Assembly: GCF_023806465.1 (NCBI RefSeq)
Contig: NZ_JAMSLS010000001.1
Coordinates: 496,001-560,000, forward strand
Length of the DNA stretch: 64,000 nt
Direction of reading: 5' to 3'
DNA from: Thermomicrobium sp. CFH 73360
GTDB taxonomy: Bacteria; Chloroflexota; Chloroflexia; Thermomicrobiales; Thermomicrobiaceae
A program made the translations under genes and the position numbers. How positions within the stretch are numbered: position 1 is the stretch's first letter; every line of letters begins with the position of its first letter. Positions 26,552 through 35,876 of the stretch are shown in pieces. The notes beneath the pieces are model-generated. The model worked only from the letters and a program-made list of their open reading frames with translations. It was not told where the DNA came from and made no database searches.

Positions 26552-27208
26552 ATGATGCTCCTTCGGCTAGCGATCCTTGGTTGGACAATGGCTCTCTTCT
26601 TCACGCTCGGCTTGGCGACTGGGCAAGCAGGTTCCACGAGCACTTTTACGACGATCAGTGTCGGAGGCGACCAGTTCTACAACTGGGATAACCTCTCGAC
26701 CTCCTGCGCCTGCTCCAACAACGTAGACTGGCCGGTGACTGTCATCTTTCGGCAAAACGCCTCAGTCAACAGTGCGAAAAGCGCCGTCGGGCTCAGCCTG
26801 GTCGGATCATCGATGTACCATCGGGGCAACGACGGTGCTGGCTGGTTCTGGGATAGCGACAGCGGCTTGAAAGCCCAGTTTGATGGAGCAAGTCAACCTG
26901 AGCGCTGGGACTACCACCATATGCGTTTCTACGCTCCTCCAGCAACTGATTACTCCTACAACACGAGTTGGGGGCGATATGTCCTTGCCACGGCCCACAT
27001 CGACGTCGACGAAGGCTGGCCATCCGCTCAATTCGGTTGGAGCGAAACAGCTGAAGAGTGGTTCGCCGCGCGTCTGCGAAATCGAGGCTATTCGGTGAGT
27101 GAAGACGCGTATTGGATCGCCAATAATGACAGCTGGCCTTCTGGGCGATGGGCATCTAACCACTATTACCTAAACAACGGTTATGCAACGTTTGTTAGCA
27201 TTCCATGA
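26552..27208 (+). CDS. Secreted protein of unknown function
   Basis: This 218-residue protein has a typical signal peptide: MMLLRLAILGWTMALFFTLG with AxA-type cleavage near ATGQAG. The mature part is unusually rich in Trp, Tyr, Ser and Asn and has one clustered pair of cysteines (STSCACSNN) near its start. Repeated W-x-x and Y-x-N patterns (SYNTSWGRY, SNHYYLNNGY) suggest a compact beta-rich secreted domain. No family was recognised. It starts 10 bp after the previous gene, with a second in-frame ATG immediately after the first. Its 3' end overlaps the next gene by 26 bp. Confidence 0.7.
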   Translation: MMLLRLAILGWTMALFFTLGLATGQAGSTSTFTTISVGGDQFYNWDNLSTSCACSNNVDWPVTVIFRQNASVNSAKSAVGLSLVGSSMYHRGNDGAGWFWDSDSGLKAQFDGASQPERWDYHHMRFYAPPATDYSYNTSWGRYVLATAHIDVDEGWPSAQFGWSETAEEWFAARLRNRGYSVSEDAYWIANNDSWPSGRWASNHYYLNNGYATFVSIP

Positions 27209-28097
27209 GATTCTCGGCTCCCTGAAGAAATCGCTGTTTCATGGTGGAGGAGGGCGAGAAACGACCTCCCTCCTGCTCATCTTGGCCTTCCTGTCTTCAC
27301 AGGCAGCATTTTCCCACGCTGAGTCAGCGTCGAGCGACCTCATCTGGTCGCTCGGCGCTCCTCTCCACATCGATGCTCCAGCAACCGGTCGGTATGTTCT
27401 GGGAACCGTCAGCCGAAGACCGCCGTTCGAGGCTTCCTCGATGCACCTGTTCTGGCTCGAGTACGAGCTAGAGCTGAGCATCACGGGCCCTGTTGGCGAA
27501 CTCCGACTCTGGGACGATTGTGAAGGCTGGAGCGCCACTCATCTCCGCCTGCGACTGCTCCGGGATCGAGCAGGACAACCAGTCATCACTTGGGATACGC
27601 TTGACTTGTTTTCTGGTATTCGTGTCGGCTACGTCATGGAAAAGCATCTGCGGATCACTGTTCGCAACATCACACCAGATCTTTGGGGACATAAGCCATG
27701 TACCCTCACCCTGGTTTATGCACGTGAGGGCTTCTTGTCCCTGCGCTCGCTCCACGTGCTACGAGGAGGATTCGCCGCTCTGCCCACCTCATCTCCCACA
27801 TATCGCGTTAGCGTCAGCCTTCCCCAAGGACCACTCACAGAGGGCAAACCTTTTCGTCTCTCAGTCCTTGCCTGGAATCGCTCCTCGATCTCTCCGCCGC
27901 TGGTGAGAGTGAGTCTTGTGCTTGAAGACCGCCACCTGGAGCCACTCGGACCAACGGTGTTCGTACAACAGGGCAAACTCGTCCGCCATTCCTTTTGGAT
28001 TCTCCCGCGAGCACCCGGAACCTACCGAGTTGGCGTTCAAGCGGTTGGCCCTGGCGGCGGTGAAACCTTCTGGTTTGGGATCCAGATTATCTCTTAG
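27183..28097 (+). CDS. Exported protein with probable C-terminal Ig-like domain
   Basis: No family recognised for this 304-residue protein. After about 27 residues comes a hydrophobic segment (TSLLLILAFLSSQAAFSHAE) resembling a signal peptide with AxA cleavage. The C-terminal ~100 residues (from YRVSVSLPQGPLTEGKPF to GTYRVGVQAVGPGGGETFWF) have the alternating beta pattern of an immunoglobulin-like or filamin-like sandwich. The ATG at 27183 lies inside the preceding gene and has a weak ribosome site, so the true start may be a later codon nearer the hydrophobic segment. Confidence 0.6.
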   Translation: MQRLLAFHEILGSLKKSLFHGGGGRETTSLLLILAFLSSQAAFSHAESASSDLIWSLGAPLHIDAPATGRYVLGTVSRRPPFEASSMHLFWLEYELELSITGPVGELRLWDDCEGWSATHLRLRLLRDRAGQPVITWDTLDLFSGIRVGYVMEKHLRITVRNITPDLWGHKPCTLTLVYAREGFLSLRSLHVLRGGFAALPTSSPTYRVSVSLPQGPLTEGKPFRLSVLAWNRSSISPPLVRVSLVLEDRHLEPLGPTVFVQQGKLVRHSFWILPRAPGTYRVGVQAVGPGGGETFWFGIQIIS

Positions 28098-28121
28098 AGC
28101 AGGTAGGAAGGAGGGAGAGCC

Positions 28122-28643
28122 ATGCAGTTCGTCTCAAGGAGTTCTCACTTTCTCACGCTCCTCATTGGAGCATGGGCCGCATGGCTGTGGGGTTGGGCCG
28201 TTGGCCTCCTGTTCACCTGGCTCCGCGGACCCCGTGGCGATACTGACCTTCGACTCATCGCCCTCTGGTTTGCTGTACTCGGGGTCGCGCCGTTCCTGAC
28301 CGCAGTCGCACGATGGCGAAGTGTCCGGTCGCGCGGTTTCTGGGTCGGTCTTGGCGTGCTTAGCCTGCTCGTCTTCGCGAGTCCTGCGCTGAGCTGGTTG
28401 GCCGTCACGCTCGTGAGCAGTTTCCGCACCGGCAGCTGGGACGGCGTCTTTGCACCACTCCTCACCTGGGACTGGGTCCGTAACTTCCTCATTCGGCCGC
28501 TCAGTTGGCGTGACTGGCTTGGCTGGCTGGCTTGGGGCCTGTGGAGCCAGCTCGTGCTTGCGCTCCACGCATTCCTCTCTGCAGCTTGGGGCGTAGGCAA
28601 GAAGACACCCCCCGGCACGCCCGTATCCGTGCGTGACCGGTGA
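28122..28643 (+). CDS. Polytopic membrane protein of unknown function
   Basis: The 173 residues contain about four hydrophobic helices (roughly 10-33, 45-62, 72-98 and 130-155). They are exceptionally rich in tryptophan, for example IGAWAAWLWGWAVGLLFTWL and WRDWLGWLAWGLWSQ. The C-terminus KKTPPGTPVSVRDR is probably cytoplasmic. No family was recognised. The Shine-Dalgarno GGAAGGAGGGAG precedes the ATG, and the gene starts 24 bp after its upstream neighbour, supporting translation as part of the same operon. Confidence 0.65.
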   Translation: MQFVSRSSHFLTLLIGAWAAWLWGWAVGLLFTWLRGPRGDTDLRLIALWFAVLGVAPFLTAVARWRSVRSRGFWVGLGVLSLLVFASPALSWLAVTLVSSFRTGSWDGVFAPLLTWDWVRNFLIRPLSWRDWLGWLAWGLWSQLVLALHAFLSAAWGVGKKTPPGTPVSVRDR

Positions 28644-28652
28644 GCGAGACAC

Positions 28653-29084
28653 ATGGGAATGGCTCTCAGGGTGGCACAGCGTCTCACCGCCCTCATCACT
28701 CTTGGCTGGGCCTGCTGGCTTGCAGCGTGGTGCGGCTGGCTCCTTACGGCACCGTCCTGGATTCGTCCAGCTGCTGCATGGCCCGAGTGGCTTGTTGCCC
28801 TCGTCTCCGGGCTCCTCGCCCTCCTGGCCGCAACGAACGCCTTTCTCCTCTGGCAGGGGACATCGTTGTCCGTGCTCTCCTTGTTGGCCGTAGGACTCGC
28901 TGCCCTGGGCATGAGCGGTCCCATCTCTCTCTGGCTTTGGCGCTTTGCCTGGAGTGGTCGCCTCCTCTGGCTCGGTCCGCTGCCTCCTGTGGGCCTCCCG
29001 CCAGGAACGACAGAACTGGCCCTTCTCTTTGGCACGCTGGCGCTCCTCTTTGCACGCCGCATGCCAACGGAGCGCACCGAATAA
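28653..29084 (+). CDS. Small polytopic membrane protein of unknown function
   Basis: The 143-residue protein has four predicted membrane helices (about 12-33, 45-68, 73-97 and 118-136). Its composition, rich in Trp and Leu, is similar to the preceding gene, and the two could be distant paralogues or subunits of one membrane complex. No family was recognised. It starts 9 bp after the preceding stop and is the last gene of the five-gene unit; a hairpin lies about 200 bases downstream. Confidence 0.62.
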   Translation: MGMALRVAQRLTALITLGWACWLAAWCGWLLTAPSWIRPAAAWPEWLVALVSGLLALLAATNAFLLWQGTSLSVLSLLAVGLAALGMSGPISLWLWRFAWSGRLLWLGPLPPVGLPPGTTELALLFGTLALLFARRMPTERTE

Positions 29085-29443
29085 CGAGATAACGAGCAGC
29101 CACTGCACCAAGCCCAGTCGAATCGCCTCTCAAGAAGTCCGCCCTGGGAAGTACTGCCCGTGCACTGTCAAGAAGTTCGCGAGACGAGCTGCCTACCTGA
29201 TCTTGCTGCAGCGGCCCAGCACCGTTCCAAGAGCAAAGCTACAACGAGCGGCTGTTCTCCCCAGCCTGCACTGGTTCCGCTCCTGACCAGCATTGTCAGG
29301 AGTAGGGGCACCGTGAACCCATCAGACTGCACGACGCAACAGGCGTTCACCGACGCTGCAACGGACCGTCACTCCGGCCTCGGACAATGATGGATCCGAC
29401 ACGCGCAGGCTCCTATTCGTACCGCACGCGGGCCGTGCCACGC
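29085..29443. other. Noncoding convergent region with a hairpin
   Basis: No gene is seen between the membrane protein gene and the mutase gene. A perfect 8-bp stem CTCCTGAC/GTCAGGAG with a 7-base loop lies at 29280-29302. It lacks a T tract on either strand, so it is only a possible terminator. Confidence 0.4.
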
Positions 29444-31018
29444 CTAGAATCGCGGCCGGTACTCCCCCCATACCTGCCGCAGCCGCCCACAAATCTGCCC
29501 CAGCGTCGCTCCCGCCAACAGCGCTTCCCGCAGCACCGGCAGCAGGTTCTCTCTCCCCCGCGCCGCCTCCTCCACCCAGGCAAGCGCTCGGGCCACATGC
29601 TCCGCATCTTGCCGCGCTCGATACTCCTGCACCCGCCGAATCTGGCGCTCCACCGCCGCCTCATCCAGCCGATGCACCGGCACCTGCACCGGTGTCGTGT
29701 CCTGGTAGCGGTTCACCCCAACCACGATCCGCTCACCACGCGCCACCGCTTGCTCCCACGCATAGGCGCTCTCCGCAATCTGCGCCTGAATCCAGCCCCG
29801 CTCAATCGCCGTCACCGCACCACCAAGCGCCTCAATCGCCTCAATGAGCTCCCAGGCCCGCCGCTCCACCTCGTCCGTCAGCGCCTCAACGAAGAAGGAG
29901 CCACCCAGCGGATCGGCGGTGTCCGCCACCCCCGTCTCCTCTGCCAGGATCTGCTGTGTCCGCAGTGCGATCGTCGCCGACTCTTCAGTCGGCAAGCCGA
30001 GCGCTTCGTCGTACGCATTCGTGTGCAGGCTCTGTGTCCCGCCTAGGACGGCGGCCAGCGCCTGGTAGGCAACACGGACGATGTTGTTCAGCGGCTGCTG
30101 GGCTGTGAGCGTGCAGCCGCAGGTCTGCGTGTGGAAGCGCAGCATCCAGGAGCGTGGGTTCTTGGCGCCGAACCACTCCCGCATGATCTTGGCCCACATC
30201 CGCCGGGCCGCCCGAAACTTGGCAATCTCCTCAAAAAAGTTGTTGTGGGCACCGAAGAAGAAGCTGAGCCGCGGTGCAAACTCGTCGACTGCGAGCCCTG
30301 CCTCGATCGCCGCCCGGACGTAAGCGATCGCATTGGCAAGGGTGAAGGCCACTTCCTGGACGGCAGTCGCTCCAGCTTCACGAATGTGGTAACCACTGAT
30401 GGAGATCGTATTCCAGTTCGGGAGGTGCTCCTTACAATAGGCGAATGTATCGACCACGAGTCGCATGGACGGACGCGGTGGGAAAATATAGGTGCCGCGT
30501 GCTGCATATTCCTTCAAAATGTCATTCTGGATAGTTCCCCGCAGCTCTTTGGGATCGACCCCCTGCTCCTCAGCGACGATCTGATACATGAGCAAAAGGA
30601 TGGCCGCTGGGGCATTGATGGTCATGGACGTGGTCACAGCCCCCAGGTCGATCCCCTCAAAGAGTCGGCGCATGTCATCGAGCGTCGAGATCGCCACACC
30701 CACGCGGCCGACCTCCGGCCGCGCCTGCGGGTGGTCAGAGTCGTAGCCCAGCTGCGTTGGCAGGTCGAAGGCAACGCTGAGGCCCGTCTGACCGCGCTCC
30801 AAGAGGAGGCGGAAGCGACGGTTCGTCTCCTCGGCTGACCCGTAGCCGGCATACTGACGAATCGTCCACTTCTTCCCACGGTACATCGTCGGGTGGATGC
30901 CCCGCGTGTAGGGATACTCTCCGGGATCTGGCTCAGGAGGCCGTCCAGTCCCGCGATAGACCGGAGCGATCTCAATTCCTGAGTCGGTCACCACGCGGCG
31001 GACATCTGCGGTCGTCAT
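29444..31018 (-). CDS. Methylmalonyl-CoA mutase large subunit, catalytic domain only
   Basis: This TIM-barrel subunit of a B12-dependent mutase interconverts succinyl-CoA and methylmalonyl-CoA. The 524 residues contain [30 protein letters not shown], the [11 protein letters not shown] motif (T162, Q164), [10 protein letters not shown] (His211) and [15 protein letters not shown]. Tyr56 in RQYAG corresponds to Tyr89 of the Propionibacterium enzyme, which is isoleucine in 2-hydroxyisobutyryl-CoA mutase; this favours methylmalonyl-CoA. The C-terminal cobalamin-binding domain is absent, so a separate small subunit is needed; none is adjacent. ATG at 31018 was chosen because homology begins near it and GAGGGG precedes it. 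Confidence 0.88.
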   Translation of the reverse strand: MTTADVRRVVTDSGIEIAPVYRGTGRPPEPDPGEYPYTRGIHPTMYRGKKWTIRQYAGYGSAEETNRRFRLLLERGQTGLSVAFDLPTQLGYDSDHPQARPEVGRVGVAISTLDDMRRLFEGIDLGAVTTSMTINAPAAILLLMYQIVAEEQGVDPKELRGTIQNDILKEYAARGTYIFPPRPSMRLVVDTFAYCKEHLPNWNTISISGYHIREAGATAVQEVAFTLANAIAYVRAAIEAGLAVDEFAPRLSFFFGAHNNFFEEIAKFRAARRMWAKIMREWFGAKNPRSWMLRFHTQTCGCTLTAQQPLNNIVRVAYQALAAVLGGTQSLHTNAYDEALGLPTEESATIALRTQQILAEETGVADTADPLGGSFFVEALTDEVERRAWELIEAIEALGGAVTAIERGWIQAQIAESAYAWEQAVARGERIVVGVNRYQDTTPVQVPVHRLDEAAVERQIRRVQEYRARQDAEHVARALAWVEEAARGRENLLPVLREALLAGATLGQICGRLRQVWGEYRPRF

Positions 31019-31511
31019 CCCCGGCCCCCTCAATGGAACCCAATGCGAGCTCGTCTCGTGTTTTTCTCCTGGCGCTCCTCGGCGCATCCCCGCCGGACGC
31101 AGGCGCAACGACCCCATTACTCTACACGATCACCGTCTCGTGCTACGCGGTCACGGACGAAGAGGCAGGAACGACGGTCCTTTTCTGCGCCAAGAGGAAA
31201 CTTCGGAAGCCGTCATGCTTTGTGCTCCTCAAGACACAGTACATCCTCGCAAGGCAGCCTTCGTGTCGATAGATCATTCCTCACTCTGGGACAGCGACAG
31301 GTCTTTGACAGCACAGCGGTTGAAGCAGAAGCGGTGTCGCCCGCACTCTTGCCCCCGGCCAGCAACTCCTCTTTGGCTGCTCCTCACGGCACACGGCAAA
31401 CGAGGCAGGAGGCGCAGCCGTACGCGCGCCAGCGGACGAGCTCGCCGCGGCATGTTAGGCTTGAGCAAGATGAAGTCGGTGCGGCGGTAAGACTGGGGAG
31501 GGAGGGACTGC
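31019..31511. other. Divergent intergenic region, no gene recognised
   Basis: About 490 bases separate the mutase gene and the USP-CBS gene. Open frames of up to 214 codons exist on the plus strand, but they are low-complexity arginine/serine translations that overlap the next gene. No cobalamin riboswitch features or convincing promoter pair were found. Confidence 0.4.
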
Positions 31512-32924
31512 ATGGCCGGGCCGGTCGTCGTTCCAGTATTGCCCACGTATCTCGACCCCGAACGAGTGACGCATTGTGCCATTCCCTATGGCCGGGCGAT
31601 TGCTCAGCGCCTGGGGAGCGAGCTCGTCCTCCTCTCGGTCGTCGAGATCACCGAGTCACTTCGCTCGTACTTGGAAGCGGAGGGTGAGCAGGTCGAGCGA
31701 CTCATTCGGCGCTGGCTGGAGCAGCGCCGGGAAGCGATCGACCGTCTCGCTGCAGTTGTGGACGGTGTACGGACGCGTGTCGAGGTTGTCCTTGGGGAAC
31801 CCGCGCAAGAGATTGTCGCCTTTGCCAACCAGCATCAGGCTGCCGTCATCGTCATGAGCAGCCACGGCCGGCTCGGTGTCGCCCGACTGCTGGTTGGGAG
31901 TGTGACATTCAGCGTGATGCAGCGTGCACAGCAACCAGCACTTGTCGTTCGTGCCCGGGTTCCCGTACCGGCCCCCAATGCACCGGTGAGCTTTTCACCG
32001 GTCCTGGTCCCACTTGACGGCTCATCGCTCGCCGAAGAGGCGATCGACACCGCTCTGGCAGTCCTGGGTCAAGGCCATGAACCGTTGGAGCTCCATCTCT
32101 TCCACGTCTTGACCAATGACGAGGAGCCAGTTCGTTGGGAGGACTACCTTCAGAGCATCGCACAGCGTCTTCAGGACCGTGGTTATTCCGCTACCTGGAG
32201 CCTAGGACACGGGCCAGTGGCCGAGACGATCGCGCAAGAAGCCGTCGAACGACGCGCTGGTCTCATCGCGATGGGCACGCACGGTCTGAGTGGCGTCCGG
32301 CGCGTCCTCCTTGGGTCGACAGCCGAGCACGTGCTCCACGCGACGACCGTTCCGCTGCTCCTGCATCGTCCGCGCGCTGTCCGCCGGGCACTGGAAGAAC
32401 AGCACGCTGCTGCCGGACCGCTCCGCGCACGCGACATCATGACCCCGAACCCGATCACTGTCGGGGCTGACGCAACGCTCGAGCAGGTCGCAAAGCTCAT
32501 GCTGGACCATCAGATCGGCGCTGTTCCGGTCGTTGACTCAGAGGGGCGTCTCCTCGGGTTGATTCGCGAAGAGGACTTCCTGGCACGGGAGCGCCCGATC
32601 CCCTTCTCGGCATTCCGGGCACCGCAACTCTTCGGACGGTGGGTAACTCCGGAGCGGCTCGAGGAGATCTATGCGGAGGCACGCTCGTTGCAGGCTGGTG
32701 AGGTCGCCCACCCGCCAGAGGTGACCGTTACCGAGGAGACGCCTCTCAGCGAGCTCGCTGAACACATGGTCGCGGCCAATGTCCGCCACGTGCCAGTGCT
32801 CCGCGATGGGAAGCTCGTCGGTATCGTGACGCGGCACGATGTCCTCAAAGCGGTCGCCCACGGCAGTACACCTCGCGGCGGTGCTGGAGCACCGAGCGAC
32901 CAACATCTTCCTGCGACGGACTGA
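31512..32924 (+). CDS. Universal stress protein with two USP and two CBS domains
   Basis: The 470-residue soluble protein has four modules. The first USP domain (about 5-148) ends VMSSHGRLGVARLLVGSV, and the second (about 160-290) carries AMGTHGLSGVRRVLLGST. Both have the G-x(2)-G-x(9)-G(S/T) nucleotide-binding pattern. A CBS pair follows (about 305-365, DIMTPNPITVGADATLEQ, and 400-455, PPEVTVTEETPLSEL). USP and CBS domains bind adenine nucleotides, so an energy- or stress-sensing role is plausible. It is 79 bp upstream of two tandem P-type ATPases and is probably cotranscribed with them. Shine-Dalgarno GGAGGGAGGGA precedes ATG 31512. Confidence 0.88.
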   Translation: MAGPVVVPVLPTYLDPERVTHCAIPYGRAIAQRLGSELVLLSVVEITESLRSYLEAEGEQVERLIRRWLEQRREAIDRLAAVVDGVRTRVEVVLGEPAQEIVAFANQHQAAVIVMSSHGRLGVARLLVGSVTFSVMQRAQQPALVVRARVPVPAPNAPVSFSPVLVPLDGSSLAEEAIDTALAVLGQGHEPLELHLFHVLTNDEEPVRWEDYLQSIAQRLQDRGYSATWSLGHGPVAETIAQEAVERRAGLIAMGTHGLSGVRRVLLGSTAEHVLHATTVPLLLHRPRAVRRALEEQHAAAGPLRARDIMTPNPITVGADATLEQVAKLMLDHQIGAVPVVDSEGRLLGLIREEDFLARERPIPFSAFRAPQLFGRWVTPERLEEIYAEARSLQAGEVAHPPEVTVTEETPLSELAEHMVAANVRHVPVLRDGKLVGIVTRHDVLKAVAHGSTPRGGAGAPSDQHLPATD

Positions 32925-33003
32925 CCGGTCTGAGCGCGAATTTGTGTCATCGCTGCAGAGAGGCTCGACTGAGGACAAAGGCTCGAGGAAGAGGAGAGCC
33001 TCG

Positions 33004-35823
33004 ATGACGCATCCGCTGCATGGCAGTACGCCTCCGGTGGGTACAGAGACCCAAGCATGGCATGCCTTGCCAGCGGAGCGAGTCCTTGAGCTTCTCGGCA
33101 GCACGGAGGACGGACTCTCAGCGGCTGAGGCGAAGCACCGGCTGAGTACGTACGGCCCGAACCAGCTTGAAACCGCTCCGCCACCAAATCCGCTCCTGAT
33201 TTTCCTCCGTGAGTTCCGGAGTCCCTTGATCTATGTGCTCCTGATCGCCGCACTGGTCATCGCGGCGCTCCGAGAGTGGGTCGATACCGCCGCAATCATG
33301 GCAGTCCTGCTCATCAACGCAGCCATTGGAACCTTTCACGAACTCCGCGCTGAGCGCGCTATCCGTTCGCTCATGCAATTCCTCAGTCCACGAGCGCGGG
33401 TGATCCGCGACGGTGAGGAGCAGCATATCCCAGCGCGTGAGCTCGTCCCCGGCGACATCGTGCTCCTCGAGTCCGGGATTCGCGTTCCGGCCGACTTACG
33501 GTTGCTCGCGACGACGGCATTGATGGTTGACGAGTCGGTCTTTACTGGGGAATCCATCCCCGTTGTCAAGCAGATCGAGCCGGTGCCGCCCGACACACCA
33601 CTCGCCGATCGCCGTTCCATGGCCTACCTCGGCACGATCATCACCAGTGGTCGGGGAATCGGTGTCGTTGTCGCCACCGGTCCTGGGACCGAACTCGGCA
33701 AGATTGCCCAGTTAGCGCGGGGTGAGGCGCAGCCGGAGACACCGTTGCAACGTCAAATGGCGCGCTTTGCTCGTCTCGTTGCCCTTTTCGTCGTCATCGG
33801 GGTCGGAGTGATCAGTGCTTTCGGACTGCTGCGCGGCGATCCCTTGGTTCTCCTCTTCAAATTCGCGGTCGGCGCAGCTGTCGCAATCGTCCCCGAAGGG
33901 CTCCCGATCGTCCTGACACTGGTCTTCGCTGTGAGTGCCCAACGCATGGCTCGACGCCGTGCCATCGTCCGCCAGCTCGCCGCCGTCGAGACACTCGGAA
34001 GTACCACAGTCATTGGGTCAGATAAGACGGGGACCCTCACCGAGAACCGGATGACCGCTCACTCCGTCTGGGCGGCCGGAGAGCTTCTCAGCCTGACCTC
34101 GCCACACGATGGAAGTAAGCACGCCCAGACACTCCACGTGCCAGTTCACGACCTCCACAGGTACTCGTTCTGGCATCTCCCTCCAGCAGCCCGCGTCCTG
34201 CTCACTGGCGTGCTGGCCAATGAGGCGACACTCGTGCCGAGGGAAGAAACCGAACAGGAACTGGAGGGAATCGGCGATCCGACCGATATCGCCCTCTTGG
34301 TCGCGGGTGCTCATGCTGGCCTCGTTCGTGAAGAAGTCGAGCAGGTGTACCCCATCGTCGCGGTCGTCCCCTTCGAACCGGAACGGCGCTTCGCTGCTGT
34401 GGTCTCGCGGGTCGGGGACAACCTGTACCTGTTCGCCAAAGGCGCACCGGAACGCATCATGGAGATGTGCTCGAGTTGGTCCACTCCCACGGGGACGGCG
34501 CCGCTGGATGCAGATCAGATTCTTGCTGCAGCCCAAGATCTTGCCGCTCAGGGGCTCCGCGTCCTCGGTTTCGCCGCTGGTCCGATTGCACCGGAGACTG
34601 CTGAACGGCTCGAGGAACTGCTGCAGCCGCATGACCTCACCTTCCTCGGGCTCGTCGGCCTGTGGGATCCGCCCCGTCCGGGCGTGCGGGAAGCGATCGC
34701 ACAGTGTAACGAGGCGGGCATTCGCGTCGTGATGATTACCGGCGACCATGCGGCGACTGCTGCGGCGATTGCCGAGCATCTTGGGATTGCTGCACGCCAG
34801 AGTGGGGTTCTAACTGGTCGCGAACTCCAACGATTGTCGGACGAGGAACTCCGTGAAGCAGTCCGACGCGTCTCGGTCTTTGCCCGAGTCGAACCGGAGC
34901 AGAAACTGCGCATCGTGCGAGCCCTGCAGGCGAACGGCGAGACGGTCGCGGTTACCGGCGACGGGGTCAACGATGCACCAGCACTCCGCGCCGCCGAAAT
35001 CGGTGTCGCGATGGGGAAGAGCGGAACGGACGTCGCACGGGAAGCCGCCGATATCGTCCTGACCGACGACAACTTCGTGACGATTGTCGCGGCTGTCGAA
35101 GAGGGGCGAGGGGCCTTCGACAACCTTCGCAAAGCCACGTTCTTCCTTATCTCCACCGGCGCCGCGATGATCTTTATCCTACCCTTCGCGATCCTAGCCA
35201 ACTGGCCTCTCCCTTTCTATCCTGCACAATTGCTCTGGCTCAACTTGGTCACCAACGGCCTTCAAGACGTTGCCATGGCATTCGAACCCAAAGAGCCCGG
35301 CCTCATGCGCCGCCGGCCCCGGCCGCGCCGGGAGGGAATCCTTTCCCCGCTGCTGTGGGAACGCACTCTGCCGAGCGGGCTCGTGATGGCAGCTGGAACC
35401 CTTTACCTCTTCGACTGGACACTCCGGGCTACCGGTTCACTCGATCTCGCACGGACAGTGGCACTCACGACGATGGTCATCTTCCAGAACTTCCAGGTGG
35501 GGAACGCACGGTCCAGCACCCGTTCCCTCTTCCGGATGAGTCCGATCTCGAACCGCGTGCTCTTTGTTGCTGTCCTCGCAGCATTCGGCATCCACGTGGC
35601 TGCACTCTATCTCCCAATTACCCAGTTCGTGCTCCGCGTTGAGCCGATCCCACTCGAGATCTGGCCGCGCATCATTGCCATCGCTGCGACGATCCTCGTG
35701 ACGGTGGAGCTGCACAAGCTAATCCGTCGTCGCTGGCCGCGTCGAGACTCCTGGGAGGCAAGTCACACCCAGACGCCCGAGACTCCAGTGCAACCAGCGG
35801 CGACTGCACGCGCTCTCAACTGA
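33004..35823 (+). CDS. P-type cation-transporting ATPase (first of tandem pair)
   Basis: This is a 939-residue P2-type pump with an N-terminal cation ATPase domain, actuator motif (DESVFTGESIPV), phosphorylation site DKTGTLT (Asp340), KGAPER in the nucleotide domain and TGDGVNDAPALR. It has about ten membrane helices. In TM4 the PEGLP motif is intact (Glu298). Relative to the SERCA Ca2+ sites, TM5 Glu771 is replaced by Met (LISTGAAM) and TM6 Asp800 by Asn (NLVTNGLQD). The transported ion is therefore not predictable; Ca2+, Mn2+ or a monovalent ion are all open. ATG 33004 has a GAGGAAGAGGAG site upstream; homology does not extend before it. Confidence 0.88.
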   Translation: MTHPLHGSTPPVGTETQAWHALPAERVLELLGSTEDGLSAAEAKHRLSTYGPNQLETAPPPNPLLIFLREFRSPLIYVLLIAALVIAALREWVDTAAIMAVLLINAAIGTFHELRAERAIRSLMQFLSPRARVIRDGEEQHIPARELVPGDIVLLESGIRVPADLRLLATTALMVDESVFTGESIPVVKQIEPVPPDTPLADRRSMAYLGTIITSGRGIGVVVATGPGTELGKIAQLARGEAQPETPLQRQMARFARLVALFVVIGVGVISAFGLLRGDPLVLLFKFAVGAAVAIVPEGLPIVLTLVFAVSAQRMARRRAIVRQLAAVETLGSTTVIGSDKTGTLTENRMTAHSVWAAGELLSLTSPHDGSKHAQTLHVPVHDLHRYSFWHLPPAARVLLTGVLANEATLVPREETEQELEGIGDPTDIALLVAGAHAGLVREEVEQVYPIVAVVPFEPERRFAAVVSRVGDNLYLFAKGAPERIMEMCSSWSTPTGTAPLDADQILAAAQDLAAQGLRVLGFAAGPIAPETAERLEELLQPHDLTFLGLVGLWDPPRPGVREAIAQCNEAGIRVVMITGDHAATAAAIAEHLGIAARQSGVLTGRELQRLSDEELREAVRRVSVFARVEPEQKLRIVRALQANGETVAVTGDGVNDAPALRAAEIGVAMGKSGTDVAREAADIVLTDDNFVTIVAAVEEGRGAFDNLRKATFFLISTGAAMIFILPFAILANWPLPFYPAQLLWLNLVTNGLQDVAMAFEPKEPGLMRRRPRPRREGILSPLLWERTLPSGLVMAAGTLYLFDWTLRATGSLDLARTVALTTMVIFQNFQVGNARSSTRSLFRMSPISNRVLFVAVLAAFGIHVAALYLPITQFVLRVEPIPLEIWPRIIAIAATILVTVELHKLIRRRWPRRDSWEASHTQTPETPVQPAATARALN

Positions 35824-35876
35824 CCTCGTTTGGCACCAATGATGTGTGGGAAGACACACACCCAGCGGAGCGTCTC

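Noticed and set aside
29444-31018. 2-hydroxyisobutyryl-CoA mutase as an alternative for the mutase subunit
   Set aside because: The substrate-determining position is tyrosine (RQYAG), as in methylmalonyl-CoA mutase, not isoleucine.
30400-31500. Cobalamin riboswitch for the B12-dependent mutase
   Set aside because: No B12-box-like sequence or multi-stem leader could be recognised upstream of the start at 31018.
31043-31687. A 214-codon plus-strand open frame before and into the USP-CBS gene
   Set aside because: Translation is arginine/serine-rich without domains, it overlaps the well-supported USP gene in another frame, and no ribosome site precedes it.
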